A stretch of DNA of 6,571 nt, from positions 1-6,571 of the forward strand of contig CAJXVF010000140.1 of assembly GCA_913060845.1 (NCBI GenBank). The letters are read 5' to 3'. Of the stretch, positions 1 through 6,080 are shown one piece after another. Under the pieces are notes generated by a model. The model ran no database searches, was not told the DNA's origin, and was given only the letters and a program-made list of their open reading frames with translations. The number at the start of each line of letters is the position of its first letter. The stretch's first letter is position 1. Position numbers and translations under genes: made by a program. Source of the DNA: an uncultured Alphaproteobacteria bacterium (GTDB lineage: Bacteria > Pseudomonadota > Alphaproteobacteria > Bin95).

Positions 1-42
1 CCTCTCTATTCGTCGGCAGCGTCAGATGTGTATAAGAGACAG
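1..42 (+). other. Illumina Nextera i5 adapter remnant (artefact, not genomic)
   Basis: Base 1 is the last base of the P5 arm. Bases 2-9 (CTCTCTAT) match the Nextera index S502/N502. Bases 10-23 (TCGTCGGCAGCGTC) are the Nextera read-1 primer segment, and bases 24-42 (AGATGTGTATAAGAGACAG) are the 19-bp hyperactive Tn5 mosaic end. The order and spacing are exactly those of a tagmentation library molecule, so this is untrimmed library sequence joined to the insert at base 43. It should be masked. The match is by recall of the published adapter sequences. Confidence 0.98.
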
Positions 43-961
43 TTTCTGCACCGATTGGTAGTTGTTCATCGAATGTTTGAATGACCAGGTGATCGCTCGT
101 TGCTCCACTGACCTTCAAGCCCGGCGGCAGCGTTAGCCCCGTGATATCGGTATCCTGATGGCCAATCGCTAGAATTGATTGCCCGTCAGTCCGATGGAGT
201 CTGCTTTCAATAACTTCGGTGACAATGCTAAATGCGTCTGTATGCAGGCCTTCGATTGGCACCGTGGAAATCGGATCAACGCCAAGCAGGATTGCTTCTC
301 CCAGTCTCAGATTATTGACTCTTCCAGATCGCCCGCCGGCTGTTAAGAATGCGAGGTTCGCTGAATTGCCGCCTGATATAATCTGAAGGCGCAGTCCGCA
401 AGAAGCCTCTACTGAGTCTACGAGGCAAGATAGTTCGTTCATTTTCTGTTGATCAGGAGCGGCCCCATGAAGGCAGGCGAAATTTGCGCCGATGCCCATC
501 AGGGAGACACCTGGGAGCAAGTTTACTTCGTGCGCGACAGCATTTAGGCCGCCAGGCATAATGCCTTCACGAAGGTCACCCATTTCGACCATCAAAATGA
601 TGTCATGGACGGTATTCGCTCGTAGCGCTGACTGTGCGAGCCCATGGATTACATCCAGTTCAGTGTTGTAGCTGGCGTTGCAGGCCGCTACGACCCTTCC
701 TGCCTGGCTGATCATTGGAGTCCTGATGAGACAGATCGGCGATGTAATGCCGGACTGCCGCATTCGCTCCACATTTTCTATGTGGGCATCTGCAAGCCCG
801 GCAATGCCGCCAGCTAACATCGCTTTAACAATGTCAGGTTGGCCGCAAACAGCCTTTGTTACGGCAGTGACACTGATGTCCTCACGTGCGAGCCGTTGAA
901 CCAAATGCCGCGCGTTCTGCCGGATTTTATCCAAATCTACTTCGATGCGCGGAGCGGTCAT
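43..961 (-). CDS. PLP-dependent alanine/ornithine racemase family protein, C-terminus missing
   Basis: Manual translation from ATG at 961-959 gives 306 residues open to the adapter junction. The family is fold-type III PLP enzymes with an alanine-racemase N-terminal barrel, which interconvert L- and D-amino acids in the cytoplasm. Visible signatures are an N-terminal PRIEVDLDKIRQNA, the PLP-binding lysine K36 in AVTKAVCG, GIGANFACLHG (156-166), SGGNSANL (196-203), RVNNLRLGEAILLG (214-227) and GATSDHL (286-292). These fit the single-domain alanine/ornithine racemase group (about 350 residues) better than Alr or YggS; roughly the last 50 residues are absent. The ATG shares its A with the TGA of the upstream DUF1611 gene (TGATG) and has no clear Shine-Dalgarno, so translation is probably by re-initiation. 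The frame stays open through the adapter, so automatic annotation would append a false tail. The substrate amino acid is not determinable. Confidence 0.88.
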
Positions 962-2154
962 CAGGCCGCTGCAAGTGGGCGCAAGCCGAGCGATGGAAAT
1001 GCACCGATGACGATCTCTGCCAACTCGTCCTCCGGACATGTCAAAGCGTCGGTTACGGGCAGCGCGAGCCTTGAAGAATAGGTATTAATGGCAGCCACAA
1101 TTTCGGCAGTGTCCATATGCTCATGATTGACTGTCATGCCGACCACTTTTGTGTCTGCAAACGCTTCGATCAGTGCAATTTCTGATTCTGGTTCAGGCAT
1201 TGGCATGTCTGGGAAGTCGCATCTGTGCGCGCGTTTTGGGGCGTGCTGCAGAATGACCGCGTCGGGCTGGCTGCCGCGCAGTATGAAAGCGGACGTGCAA
1301 AAGGCTGGATGGCTGAGTGCGCCCTGGCCCTCAATCACGATAACTTCGGGCTGTTCCGCTTTGTAGGCTTCAATAACTGCACCCTCCAATTCACCGCAAC
1401 AAAACTGCGGCGGCACGGCGTCCATGGCCACGCCGAAGCGGGCACCTTGCATCAAGCCCGTTTGGCCGGTGCCAACAAGAACCGTTCTGATGCCCCGTGC
1501 CTTCAAAGCACGTGTCAGAACGGTTGCAGTGGTGCGCTTGCCAATAGCACAATCTGTGCCGAGCACGGCTATTCTGATCGACGTGACGGCTTTGATGCTG
1601 CCATCAAACAGGCGCATATCCTTGCTGGGGCGGGGTTTGCGGATGTCGCGAATGGTTACACCAGACACGGTGTTTGCCGCGGTGATGAACTCTGGTTCAT
1701 CGCCCAGATATTCGTGCAATCCGCTGACGATATTCATACCGAGCGCAATTGCTTCAAGAATGACGCTGCGATCCTGCGGTGACAGCCGACCGGTAGACGG
1801 TGCCATGCCATAGATCAGTGTGTCGGGGACGTCAGCTGTGCTTGCAACGGCTGTCTCCAGATCGCGGAAGATCGGTATTTCATTCAGAGTTCCGTCAAGC
1901 ACCATGCCGCTATCCTGGCCAGCGAAGCTGCTATCAATGACGGAGACAATACAAAATATCTCGGAATGCCGGATAAGCCCGTTTGCCGTTTTACCGTCGA
2001 TTTTGGCGAAGTTTCCCTCACAATAAACGATGGCAGTTGGCGTATCTGCAGGCAGTTTATGCCGGATATCCTGGGCGAGCGAGGAGGCTGGAAACGCTAG
2101 CTTTGTTGGCAGTCGGGGATTGCCCAGCGCAGTAGTCTGGTTTCCGGCGTCCAT
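961..2154 (-). CDS. DUF1611 / DgcN-type P-loop protein (putative D-amino-acid N-acetyltransferase family)
   Basis: A 397-residue cytoplasmic protein of the DUF1611 family, whose characterised member DgcN N-acetylates D-glutamate in a D-Glu catabolic route. An N-terminal Rossmann-like domain (about 40-170) contains KTANGLIRHS, VIDSSFAGQDSG and NIVSGLHEYLGDEPE. A C-terminal P-loop domain has GTDCAIGKRT at 199-208 (the family's GTDxxxGKxxT form), GTGQTG near 228-233, VIEGQGALSHPA (273-284) and a late TVNHEHMD. The start at 2154 is chosen because AAAGGA lies 6 nt upstream and the conserved fold begins soon after; the frame could be opened from a TTG at 2286, but that 44-residue extension looks unlike protein of this family. 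It is about 50 residues longer than I expect for DgcN. In DgcN operons the partner is usually the enolase-superfamily epimerase DgcA; here it is a PLP racemase. Family assignment is strong; the exact acyl acceptor is inferred. Confidence 0.88.
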   Translation of the reverse strand: MDAGNQTTALGNPRLPTKLAFPASSLAQDIRHKLPADTPTAIVYCEGNFAKIDGKTANGLIRHSEIFCIVSVIDSSFAGQDSGMVLDGTLNEIPIFRDLETAVASTADVPDTLIYGMAPSTGRLSPQDRSVILEAIALGMNIVSGLHEYLGDEPEFITAANTVSGVTIRDIRKPRPSKDMRLFDGSIKAVTSIRIAVLGTDCAIGKRTTATVLTRALKARGIRTVLVGTGQTGLMQGARFGVAMDAVPPQFCCGELEGAVIEAYKAEQPEVIVIEGQGALSHPAFCTSAFILRGSQPDAVILQHAPKRAHRCDFPDMPMPEPESEIALIEAFADTKVVGMTVNHEHMDTAEIVAAINTYSSRLALPVTDALTCPEDELAEIVIGAFPSLGLRPLAAA

Positions 2155-2160
2155 TTTACG

Positions 2161-2166
2161 TCCTTT
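2161..2166 (-). promoter_or_regulatory. Shine-Dalgarno deciding the DUF1611 start
   Basis: Read on the minus strand, AAAGGA is followed by six bases and then ATG at 2154-2152. No comparable site precedes the alternative in-frame TTG at 2286, so the shorter 397-residue product is preferred. Confidence 0.7.
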
Positions 2167-2247
2167 GAGAATGGTCCGTGAGCGACAGGACGTCGCCGAC
2201 GGTCGTTCAGGGTTCGCAGGCTGTTTGGTGTGAAAGACAAATCGGCA

Positions 2248-2267
2248 GCCGAGAAATCGGTCTCGGC
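2248..2267. repeat. Perfect 7-bp inverted repeat in the DUF1611-gene leader
   Basis: GCCGAGA (2248-2254) and TCTCGGC (2261-2267) are exact reverse complements around a 6-base spacer, about 95 bp upstream of the DUF1611 start. It could be a regulator operator or an RNA hairpin in the 5' leader. No T-run follows on either strand, so it is not a typical intrinsic terminator. Just upstream on the minus strand, TTGACA (2286-2281) matches a -35 hexamer, but no good -10 follows at 16-18 bp. Confidence 0.45.
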
Positions 2268-2494
2268 CGGACCCATTCAATGTCAATTTCTCACGGCGGT
2301 AGGTACCGTGACGACCTTGCAGATCCCGCTTTAGTGAATGAATTCAGCATTGCGCAGCGGAAGTTGGCGCTTAAATGCGAATTTCGATCTAGTGCTAGCG
2401 TACCTATAGATCAGTACGGAATAAAAATCCACAAAATTGATGGAGGTCAAAATATTTGATTCTTATATACTGAAATTGGAAAAATTCTGAATCG

Positions 2495-2500
2495 TATAAT
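2495..2500 (+). promoter_or_regulatory. Candidate -10 hexamer upstream of creA
   Basis: A perfect TATAAT lies 137 bp before the creA start inside the AT-rich block. The hexamers 16-18 bp upstream (around 2471-2478) do not resemble TTGACA and there is no extended -10 TGn. It may be chance in A/T-rich DNA or an activator-dependent promoter. Confidence 0.25.
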
Positions 2501-2636
2501 ATTTGATAAATACAAGTAGATATGCAAATTAAAACTAGCTGCTATGTGAATTTTGAACCACTGGTATTGCTGTCTGATCTAGTGATATCTTTACGCCCCT
2601 GTTATTTTAGAGAAATTATGAAGAGGCGCATTTCCT

Positions 2637-3035
2637 ATGAGGCTTGCAGCGTTCACACTTTTGGCAGTCGCCACATTCGCCACAATGCCTGCGGTGGCAG
2701 AGAAGGTGGGGGAGGTTGGTGTTGATTGGCTCGGCAGCGATATCATTGTGGAGGCCATTGCTGACCCAAAGGTTCAAGGCGTTACTTGCCATGTGGCCTA
2801 TTTTGAGCGGGGGCTGGTTGACCGGCTCAAAAACGGCAATTGGTTTGAAGACCCTTCGAATTCTTACATCGCCTGCCGCCAGACTGGCCCGATCATCGTC
2901 GGCGATATCGATCGCAGTGAGGATGGCGAGAACGTCTTCCGCCAGCGCCAATCGCTGATCTGGAAATCGGTCAATGTGCGCCGGATTTATGATGAAGCGA
3001 ACAAAACCTTGGTCTATCTGGCCCACGCGCGATAA
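2637..3035 (+). CDS. creA: CreA family secreted protein, truncated by an in-frame stop
   Basis: The 132-residue reading frame starts with a Sec signal peptide (R2, hydrophobic core about 4-19, AVA cleavage after residue 21). The mature part matches the CreA family (YP_CreA): EKVGEVGVDW, DIIVEAIADPKVQGVTCHVAYFERG, ACRQTGPI, GENVFRQRQSLIWKSVNVRRIYD and LVYLAHAR. C51 and C80 correspond to the conserved cysteine pair. CreA is periplasmic or envelope-located with no established biochemical role; despite its name it is not a transcription factor. AAGAGG at 2621-2626 lies 10 nt before the ATG. E. coli CreA is about 157 residues. The missing tail is present in the same frame after the TAA at 3033-3035 (see next entry), so this is a nonsense-interrupted allele, a sequencing error or a readthrough case. 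It stands alone: divergent from the DUF1611 gene and 169 bp from the next operon. Confidence 0.88.
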   Translation: MRLAAFTLLAVATFATMPAVAEKVGEVGVDWLGSDIIVEAIADPKVQGVTCHVAYFERGLVDRLKNGNWFEDPSNSYIACRQTGPIIVGDIDRSEDGENVFRQRQSLIWKSVNVRRIYDEANKTLVYLAHAR

Positions 3036-3116
3036 GTGAAAGATGGGTCCGCAAAAATGTCGCTCTCCGTTGTGCCGCTCTGTAATTCTGGCGTGCAATG
3101 GAAAGTTGAAGACTAA
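3036..3116 (+). pseudogene. creA: Detached C-terminal tail of CreA after the TAA
   Basis: Continuing in the creA frame beyond the TAA gives 26 further codons to a TAA at 3114-3116. The first part reads VKDGSAKMSLSVVPL and aligns without gaps to the E. coli CreA ending VVEGSPKNAISAVPV, sharing V, GS, K, S and VP at the same spacing. In that alignment the stop occupies the position of a lysine in E. coli, and one base change (for example AAA to TAA) would explain it. The restored protein would be 159 residues, almost exactly the usual size. The E. coli comparison is from memory. Confidence 0.72.
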
Positions 3117-3136
3117 TCTCGCGTACATCTGATTAG
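3113..3136. repeat. Inverted repeat upstream of the thiolase operon (possible operator)
   Basis: CTAATC (3113-3118) and GATTAG (3131-3136) are exact reverse complements separated by 12 bases, about 70-90 bp before the operon start codon. The placement fits a regulator site near the promoter, but no convincing -35/-10 pair could be assigned. Six-base arms can also arise by chance. Confidence 0.3.
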
Positions 3137-3142
3137 ATTGTC

Positions 3143-3169
3143 GCCGCTGGACTCTTGGCTCTGAGCGGC
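3143..3169. repeat. Second inverted repeat in the operon leader
   Basis: GCCGCT (3143-3148) and AGCGGC (3164-3169) are exact reverse complements with a 15-base spacer, starting 6 bp after the previous dyad. In RNA it could form a leader hairpin about 35 nt before the start codon. No T-tract follows, so it is a weak candidate for a creA terminator. Confidence 0.3.
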
Positions 3170-3190
3170 CCTAGGCTTTCTCTTGGAACA

Positions 3191-3196
3191 GGGGAG
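3191..3196 (+). promoter_or_regulatory. Shine-Dalgarno deciding the thiolase-like start
   Basis: GGGGAG lies 8 nt before ATG at 3205. An in-frame TTG at 3199 would leave only 2 nt, too close for a ribosome binding site, so the ATG is preferred. Confidence 0.75.
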
Positions 3197-3204
3197 AATT
3201 GCTT

Positions 3205-4386
3205 ATGGGCAGGCGGACATTGCGCGGCCAGGTCGCCGTCGTGGGTATTGGCGAGACGACGTATTATAGGCACGGTCAAGCGCCTGACCCAGAGTTCAAG
3301 CTGGCATTGAAGGCCATCTTGGCGGCGGCTGAAGACGCTGGCATAGACCCGACCGAAATCGACGGTTTCGCCTCCTACAGTAATGATCGCAATGATCCAT
3401 CCAGGCTTGCGGCGGCTTTGGGCACAAAGCAACTCCGCTTCTCAAACATGCAATGGGGCGGCGGCGGTGGCGGCGGTGCGGCAGCTGTTGGCAATGCAGC
3501 GGCAGCTATTGCGACTGGCATGGCGGATTGCGTTGTCGTATTCCGAGCGCTGGCGCAGGGCCAGTTCGCACGTTTCGGGCAGGGGCCGCAGGTCCCAACG
3601 ATTTCCGGCGATCTAGCGATGCAGGCCCCCTATGGCCTGATGTCCCCCGGGCAGCGCTACGCTATGAAGGTGATCCGCTTTATGCATGAGCATGGGGTGG
3701 AGCAGGAGGCGCTTCGGGCAATCGCGCTCGCCTCATACCACCACGCGCAGTCCAACCCACGCGCCGTCATGAATGGCCGCCCCTTGGATGAGGAAACCTA
3801 TGACGCGTCCCGCTGGATCGTCGAGCCATTTCATCTGTTCGATTGCTGCATGGAGAATGATGGTGCAGCTGCCCTGATCGTGGTTTCGGCGGAGCGGGCG
3901 AAAGATATGCCGCACAAGCCTAGCTACTTGTTGAGCGCGGCTGGCGGTTCCGACTATCGCTGTGGCGCGCCCAGCCATAACCACCCAAATTACGCCAGTT
4001 CCAACTTCGCGACAGTGGCCCCCAATCTGTATGAGATGGCAGGCCTAAAGCCATCAGATGTGGACGTCGTGCAGTCATATGAGAACTTCACTGGTGGCGT
4101 GATGATGAGCTTGGTCGAACATGGTTTCTTCCCGCCCGAAGCCGCCAATGACTTCCTAAAGCCAGAGAATTTGCTATCCCGAACGGGGCAACTCCCGCTC
4201 AATACCAGCGGCGGTAATCTGGCGGAATGCTACATGCACGGGCTGGAATTACAGATTGAGGCGGTTCGGCAATTGCGCGGCACATCAACCGCACAAGCGC
4301 CCGACGTGAATGTCTCCATGGTCACAGCCGGGCCGATGGTGACGCCTGTATCCAGCCTTATCTTCGGTTCGGAGGCCACCTTATGA
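3205..4386 (+). CDS. Thiolase-fold protein of the lipid-transfer (SCP2-thiolase/Ltp2-like) group, catalytic cysteines absent
   Basis: A 393-residue thiolase-superfamily protein. It has the N-terminal VAVVGIGETTYYRHG, the GMADCVVVF strand, a SYENFTGG segment (291-298) where thiolases carry the NEAF-like motif, and LNTSGGNLAECYMHG (332-346) where thiolases have the glycine-rich histidine motif. The usual active-site cysteine near residue 90 is replaced by a glycine run (85-91), and the C-terminal Cys-Gly motif is replaced by SMVTAGP. Classical thiolysis is therefore unlikely. Cysteine-less relatives such as the steroid side-chain aldolase Ltp2 perform retro-aldol cleavage of acyl-CoA using tyrosines; Y292 and Y343 are candidates here by inference. 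The gene overlaps the DUF35 gene by ATGA, matching the obligate thiolase-like/DUF35 complexes of Ltp2-ChsH2 and BbsAB. It is the first gene of the operon. Substrate unknown. Confidence 0.88.
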   Translation: MGRRTLRGQVAVVGIGETTYYRHGQAPDPEFKLALKAILAAAEDAGIDPTEIDGFASYSNDRNDPSRLAAALGTKQLRFSNMQWGGGGGGGAAAVGNAAAAIATGMADCVVVFRALAQGQFARFGQGPQVPTISGDLAMQAPYGLMSPGQRYAMKVIRFMHEHGVEQEALRAIALASYHHAQSNPRAVMNGRPLDEETYDASRWIVEPFHLFDCCMENDGAAALIVVSAERAKDMPHKPSYLLSAAGGSDYRCGAPSHNHPNYASSNFATVAPNLYEMAGLKPSDVDVVQSYENFTGGVMMSLVEHGFFPPEAANDFLKPENLLSRTGQLPLNTSGGNLAECYMHGLELQIEAVRQLRGTSTAQAPDVNVSMVTAGPMVTPVSSLIFGSEATL

Positions 4387-4823
4387 GCAAATATCACCTG
4401 CCCGAAGGCATGCCGATCCCGGTGCCGGAGAATGACGATCTCTCCAAGCCGTATTGGGAGGGCCTTCGCCAGTCCAAACTGATGGTGCAGAAATGCCAGG
4501 GTTGCGGCACATATGTGTGGGGCCCGGAGTGGATTTGCCATCAATGCCGCTCGTTTGATCTCGCCTGGGAAGAAGTGGCCGGGAAGGGCCGCATCTATAG
4601 CTGGGAACGCGTATGGCATCCGGTGCATCCAGCGTTGAAGGACCACGGGCCATATATCGTCGTGCTGGTGGAACTGCCGGGCGCGCAGAATATCCGCATG
4701 ATCGGCAATCTCTTGGGGAACCCCGAGCAGGAAATCCCCATAGGGGCTGAGGTCGAGGTCGCATTCGAACATCACAATGACGCTGACCCGGCCTATTCGC
4801 TGGCCCATTGGCGCTTAGTTTAA
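4383..4823 (+). CDS. Zn-ribbon / OB-fold protein (DUF35), partner of the thiolase-like enzyme
   Basis: A 146-residue protein with the standard DUF35 order: an N-terminal helix region (PENDDLSKPYWEGLRQSKL, 16-33), a rubredoxin-like zinc ribbon with C38-x2-C41 and C52-x2-C55, then an OB-fold from about 66 with GRIYSWERVWHP and GPYIVVLVELPG. All four zinc cysteines are present and length is typical. In characterised systems such subunits bind the thiolase-like partner and help bind or gate the acyl-CoA substrate; they have no known activity alone. The ATG overlaps the upstream stop by four bases, indicating translational coupling and equal stoichiometry. The TAA is 24 bp before the amidohydrolase start. 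Confidence 0.93.
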   Translation: MSKYHLPEGMPIPVPENDDLSKPYWEGLRQSKLMVQKCQGCGTYVWGPEWICHQCRSFDLAWEEVAGKGRIYSWERVWHPVHPALKDHGPYIVVLVELPGAQNIRMIGNLLGNPEQEIPIGAEVEVAFEHHNDADPAYSLAHWRLV

Positions 4824-4847
4824 ACTTGAACGAAGGGAACTGATTCC

Positions 4848-6047
4848 ATGGATGACGGTGCAAACGTTCCGATTAATGACGAAAACCTTTGGCGTCTCGA
4901 GACGCCTGGCGCTGATGATTGGGAGCGTACAGCGCGCGTTGAAGATCCGAAGAAATACTTCATGGTTTCAACCGATTGCCATGCAAATGAACCGCCGGAC
5001 CTTTGGGCGACCCGTTTGCCTGAAAAGTACCGTGAGCGCGCGCCCAGGGTCATCACAGACGAAAAAGGCTTGCAGTGGCGCTATTGCGAAGGTTACCGCC
5101 CGGACCGTGTCCGTGTGATGAGCTTCGAGGGTGAGGATTGGGTGCGCTCCAAAGCCGGTGCAGAGCCTGAGCAACGCATTGCCGACAACAAGAAAGACGG
5201 CATCGACGTTGAGATCATCTTCCCAAACAAAGGCCTCGCCATGTGGGCGACGCCGGACCCTGTATTCGCCAACGCCCAGTGCGCTGTATGGAACGATTGG
5301 GCATGGGAACAGTTCGGCCCTCATAAGGCTGAGATGGTCCCAGTTGCCTCAATTGCGACCGGCGATCTTGAAGGCACGCTGAAGGAGATCGAGCGGGTTG
5401 CGAAGATGGGCTACCGCTGCCTCAGCTTCCCCTGCAAGCCAATGTGGGGCGCGCATGATGTGGATCATGTGAACTATAACCTCCCGCATTTTGACCCCAT
5501 GTGGGAATTGATTTCAGAGGTTGATCTGCCCTTCACATTCCACGTCTCCACCGGTCGTGATCCGCGTGCGGCTAGGGGCAATGGCGGCGCGATTATCAAC
5601 TATGTCAGCCATTCGCTGTCGCCGACGATTGAGCCGGTCGCCAATTTGTGCGCGTCCGGTGTGCTGGAACGGTTCCCGAAGCTTCGGTTTGCAACGGTCG
5701 AAGCTGGTATTGGCTGGGTGCCTTGGCTGCTCGATGCGATGGACGAGGCTTATCGCAAGCATCACATGTGGGTTCGCCCAAAGCTGCAAGGCTTGCCGAG
5801 CGACTACTACCGCGCCCACGGCTGGTCCACGTTCCAGGAAGACCCGGCGGGCCTAGCGTTGGCCGAGCAATATAACTTGGTCGATAACTTCATGTGGGCG
5901 AACGATTATCCCCACCACGAAGGTACCTGGCCCCATTCCGCTGAAGCTATCGAGCGCACAATGCCCGGGCTAACGGATGGTCAGCGCGCCAAAATCCTGG
6001 GCCTGAACGCCGCGAAGTTCCTGGGCATCGACGCCCCTGGAGCATGA
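4848..6047 (+). CDS. Amidohydrolase-2 family metal-dependent TIM-barrel enzyme
   Basis: A 399-residue cytoplasmic protein of the amidohydrolase-2 family, the group that includes ACMSD and gamma-resorcylate decarboxylase. Expected metal ligands are D43 and H45 in STDCHANEPPDLW, H232 in FTFHVSTGRDPR and D353 in WANDYPHHEGTWPHS; the late barrel segment RFATVEAGIGWVPWLLDAMDE (280-300) is diagnostic. Members hydrolyse C-N or C-C bonds or decarboxylate aromatic acids, and the sequence does not tell which. AAGGG at 4833-4837 lies 10 nt before the ATG. The N-terminal 36 residues before the barrel are acidic and probably a flexible lead-in. Third gene of the operon, suggesting it acts on a precursor or product of the thiolase-like/DUF35 step. 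The stop is at 6045-6047, 33 bp from the end of the convergent dioxygenase gene. Confidence 0.9.
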   Translation: MDDGANVPINDENLWRLETPGADDWERTARVEDPKKYFMVSTDCHANEPPDLWATRLPEKYRERAPRVITDEKGLQWRYCEGYRPDRVRVMSFEGEDWVRSKAGAEPEQRIADNKKDGIDVEIIFPNKGLAMWATPDPVFANAQCAVWNDWAWEQFGPHKAEMVPVASIATGDLEGTLKEIERVAKMGYRCLSFPCKPMWGAHDVDHVNYNLPHFDPMWELISEVDLPFTFHVSTGRDPRAARGNGGAIINYVSHSLSPTIEPVANLCASGVLERFPKLRFATVEAGIGWVPWLLDAMDEAYRKHHMWVRPKLQGLPSDYYRAHGWSTFQEDPAGLALAEQYNLVDNFMWANDYPHHEGTWPHSAEAIERTMPGLTDGQRAKILGLNAAKFLGIDAPGA

Positions 6048-6071
6048 TCTAAGCCAATACGGTCCGGGGGC
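6033..6071. terminator. Possible shared hairpin between convergent genes
   Basis: GCCCCTGGA (6033-6041) pairs with TCCGGGGGC (6063-6071), giving a 9-bp stem with one G-U wobble in the plus-strand RNA and a 21-nt loop holding the amidohydrolase stop codon. Convergent genes often share a bidirectional stop signal here. No T-run follows and the loop is large, so this is weak. Confidence 0.25.
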
Positions 6072-6080
6072 AGGGTAGGC

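Larger units (their letters stand above)
2155..2636. other. Divergent intergenic region, AT-rich in its creA-proximal half
   Basis: This 482-bp stretch separates the divergent DUF1611 and creA start codons and must hold both promoters. The part near the DUF1611 gene is GC-balanced. From about 2420 to 2625 it turns sharply A/T-rich, with runs such as AATATTTGAT and TATAATATTTGATAAATA. A short dyad, CGTAC (2399-2403) and GTACG (2414-2418), sits at the boundary. An open plus frame at 2178-2459 shows no recognisable domain and changes composition midway, so I do not call it a gene. I see no tRNA or recognisable small RNA. Confidence 0.6.

Noticed and set aside
24..42. Tn5-like mosaic end suggesting a natural transposon or insertion site
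   Set aside because: It is preceded by the Nextera primer segment and an i5 index in exact library order, so it comes from library preparation.
1225..1782. 185-codon plus-strand frame antisense to the DUF1611 gene
   Set aside because: It is an antisense shadow of a well-supported conserved gene and has no recognisable motif.
2155..2286. 44-residue N-terminal extension of the DUF1611 protein from a TTG start
   Set aside because: A good Shine-Dalgarno precedes ATG at 2154, and the extension is rich in Arg/Ser/Pro with no family resemblance.
2178..2459. Plus-strand frame of 93 codons in the divergent intergenic region
   Set aside because: No domain, no convincing ribosome binding site, it overlaps the DUF1611 leader and spans the composition shift.
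2553..2581. TTGAAC as a -35 box for creA
   Set aside because: The hexamers 16-18 bp downstream (around GATCTA) do not resemble a -10.
2616..3128. 170-codon minus-strand frame over creA
   Set aside because: The plus strand encodes clear CreA motifs and a signal peptide; the antisense frame has none.
3199..3204. TTG start for the thiolase-like protein
   Set aside because: It lies only 2 nt from the GGGGAG site; ATG at 3205 has 8-nt spacing.
4230..4808. 192-codon minus-strand frame over the DUF35 gene
   Set aside because: The plus-strand DUF35 protein has all zinc cysteines and family motifs; the antisense frame is a GC-driven shadow.
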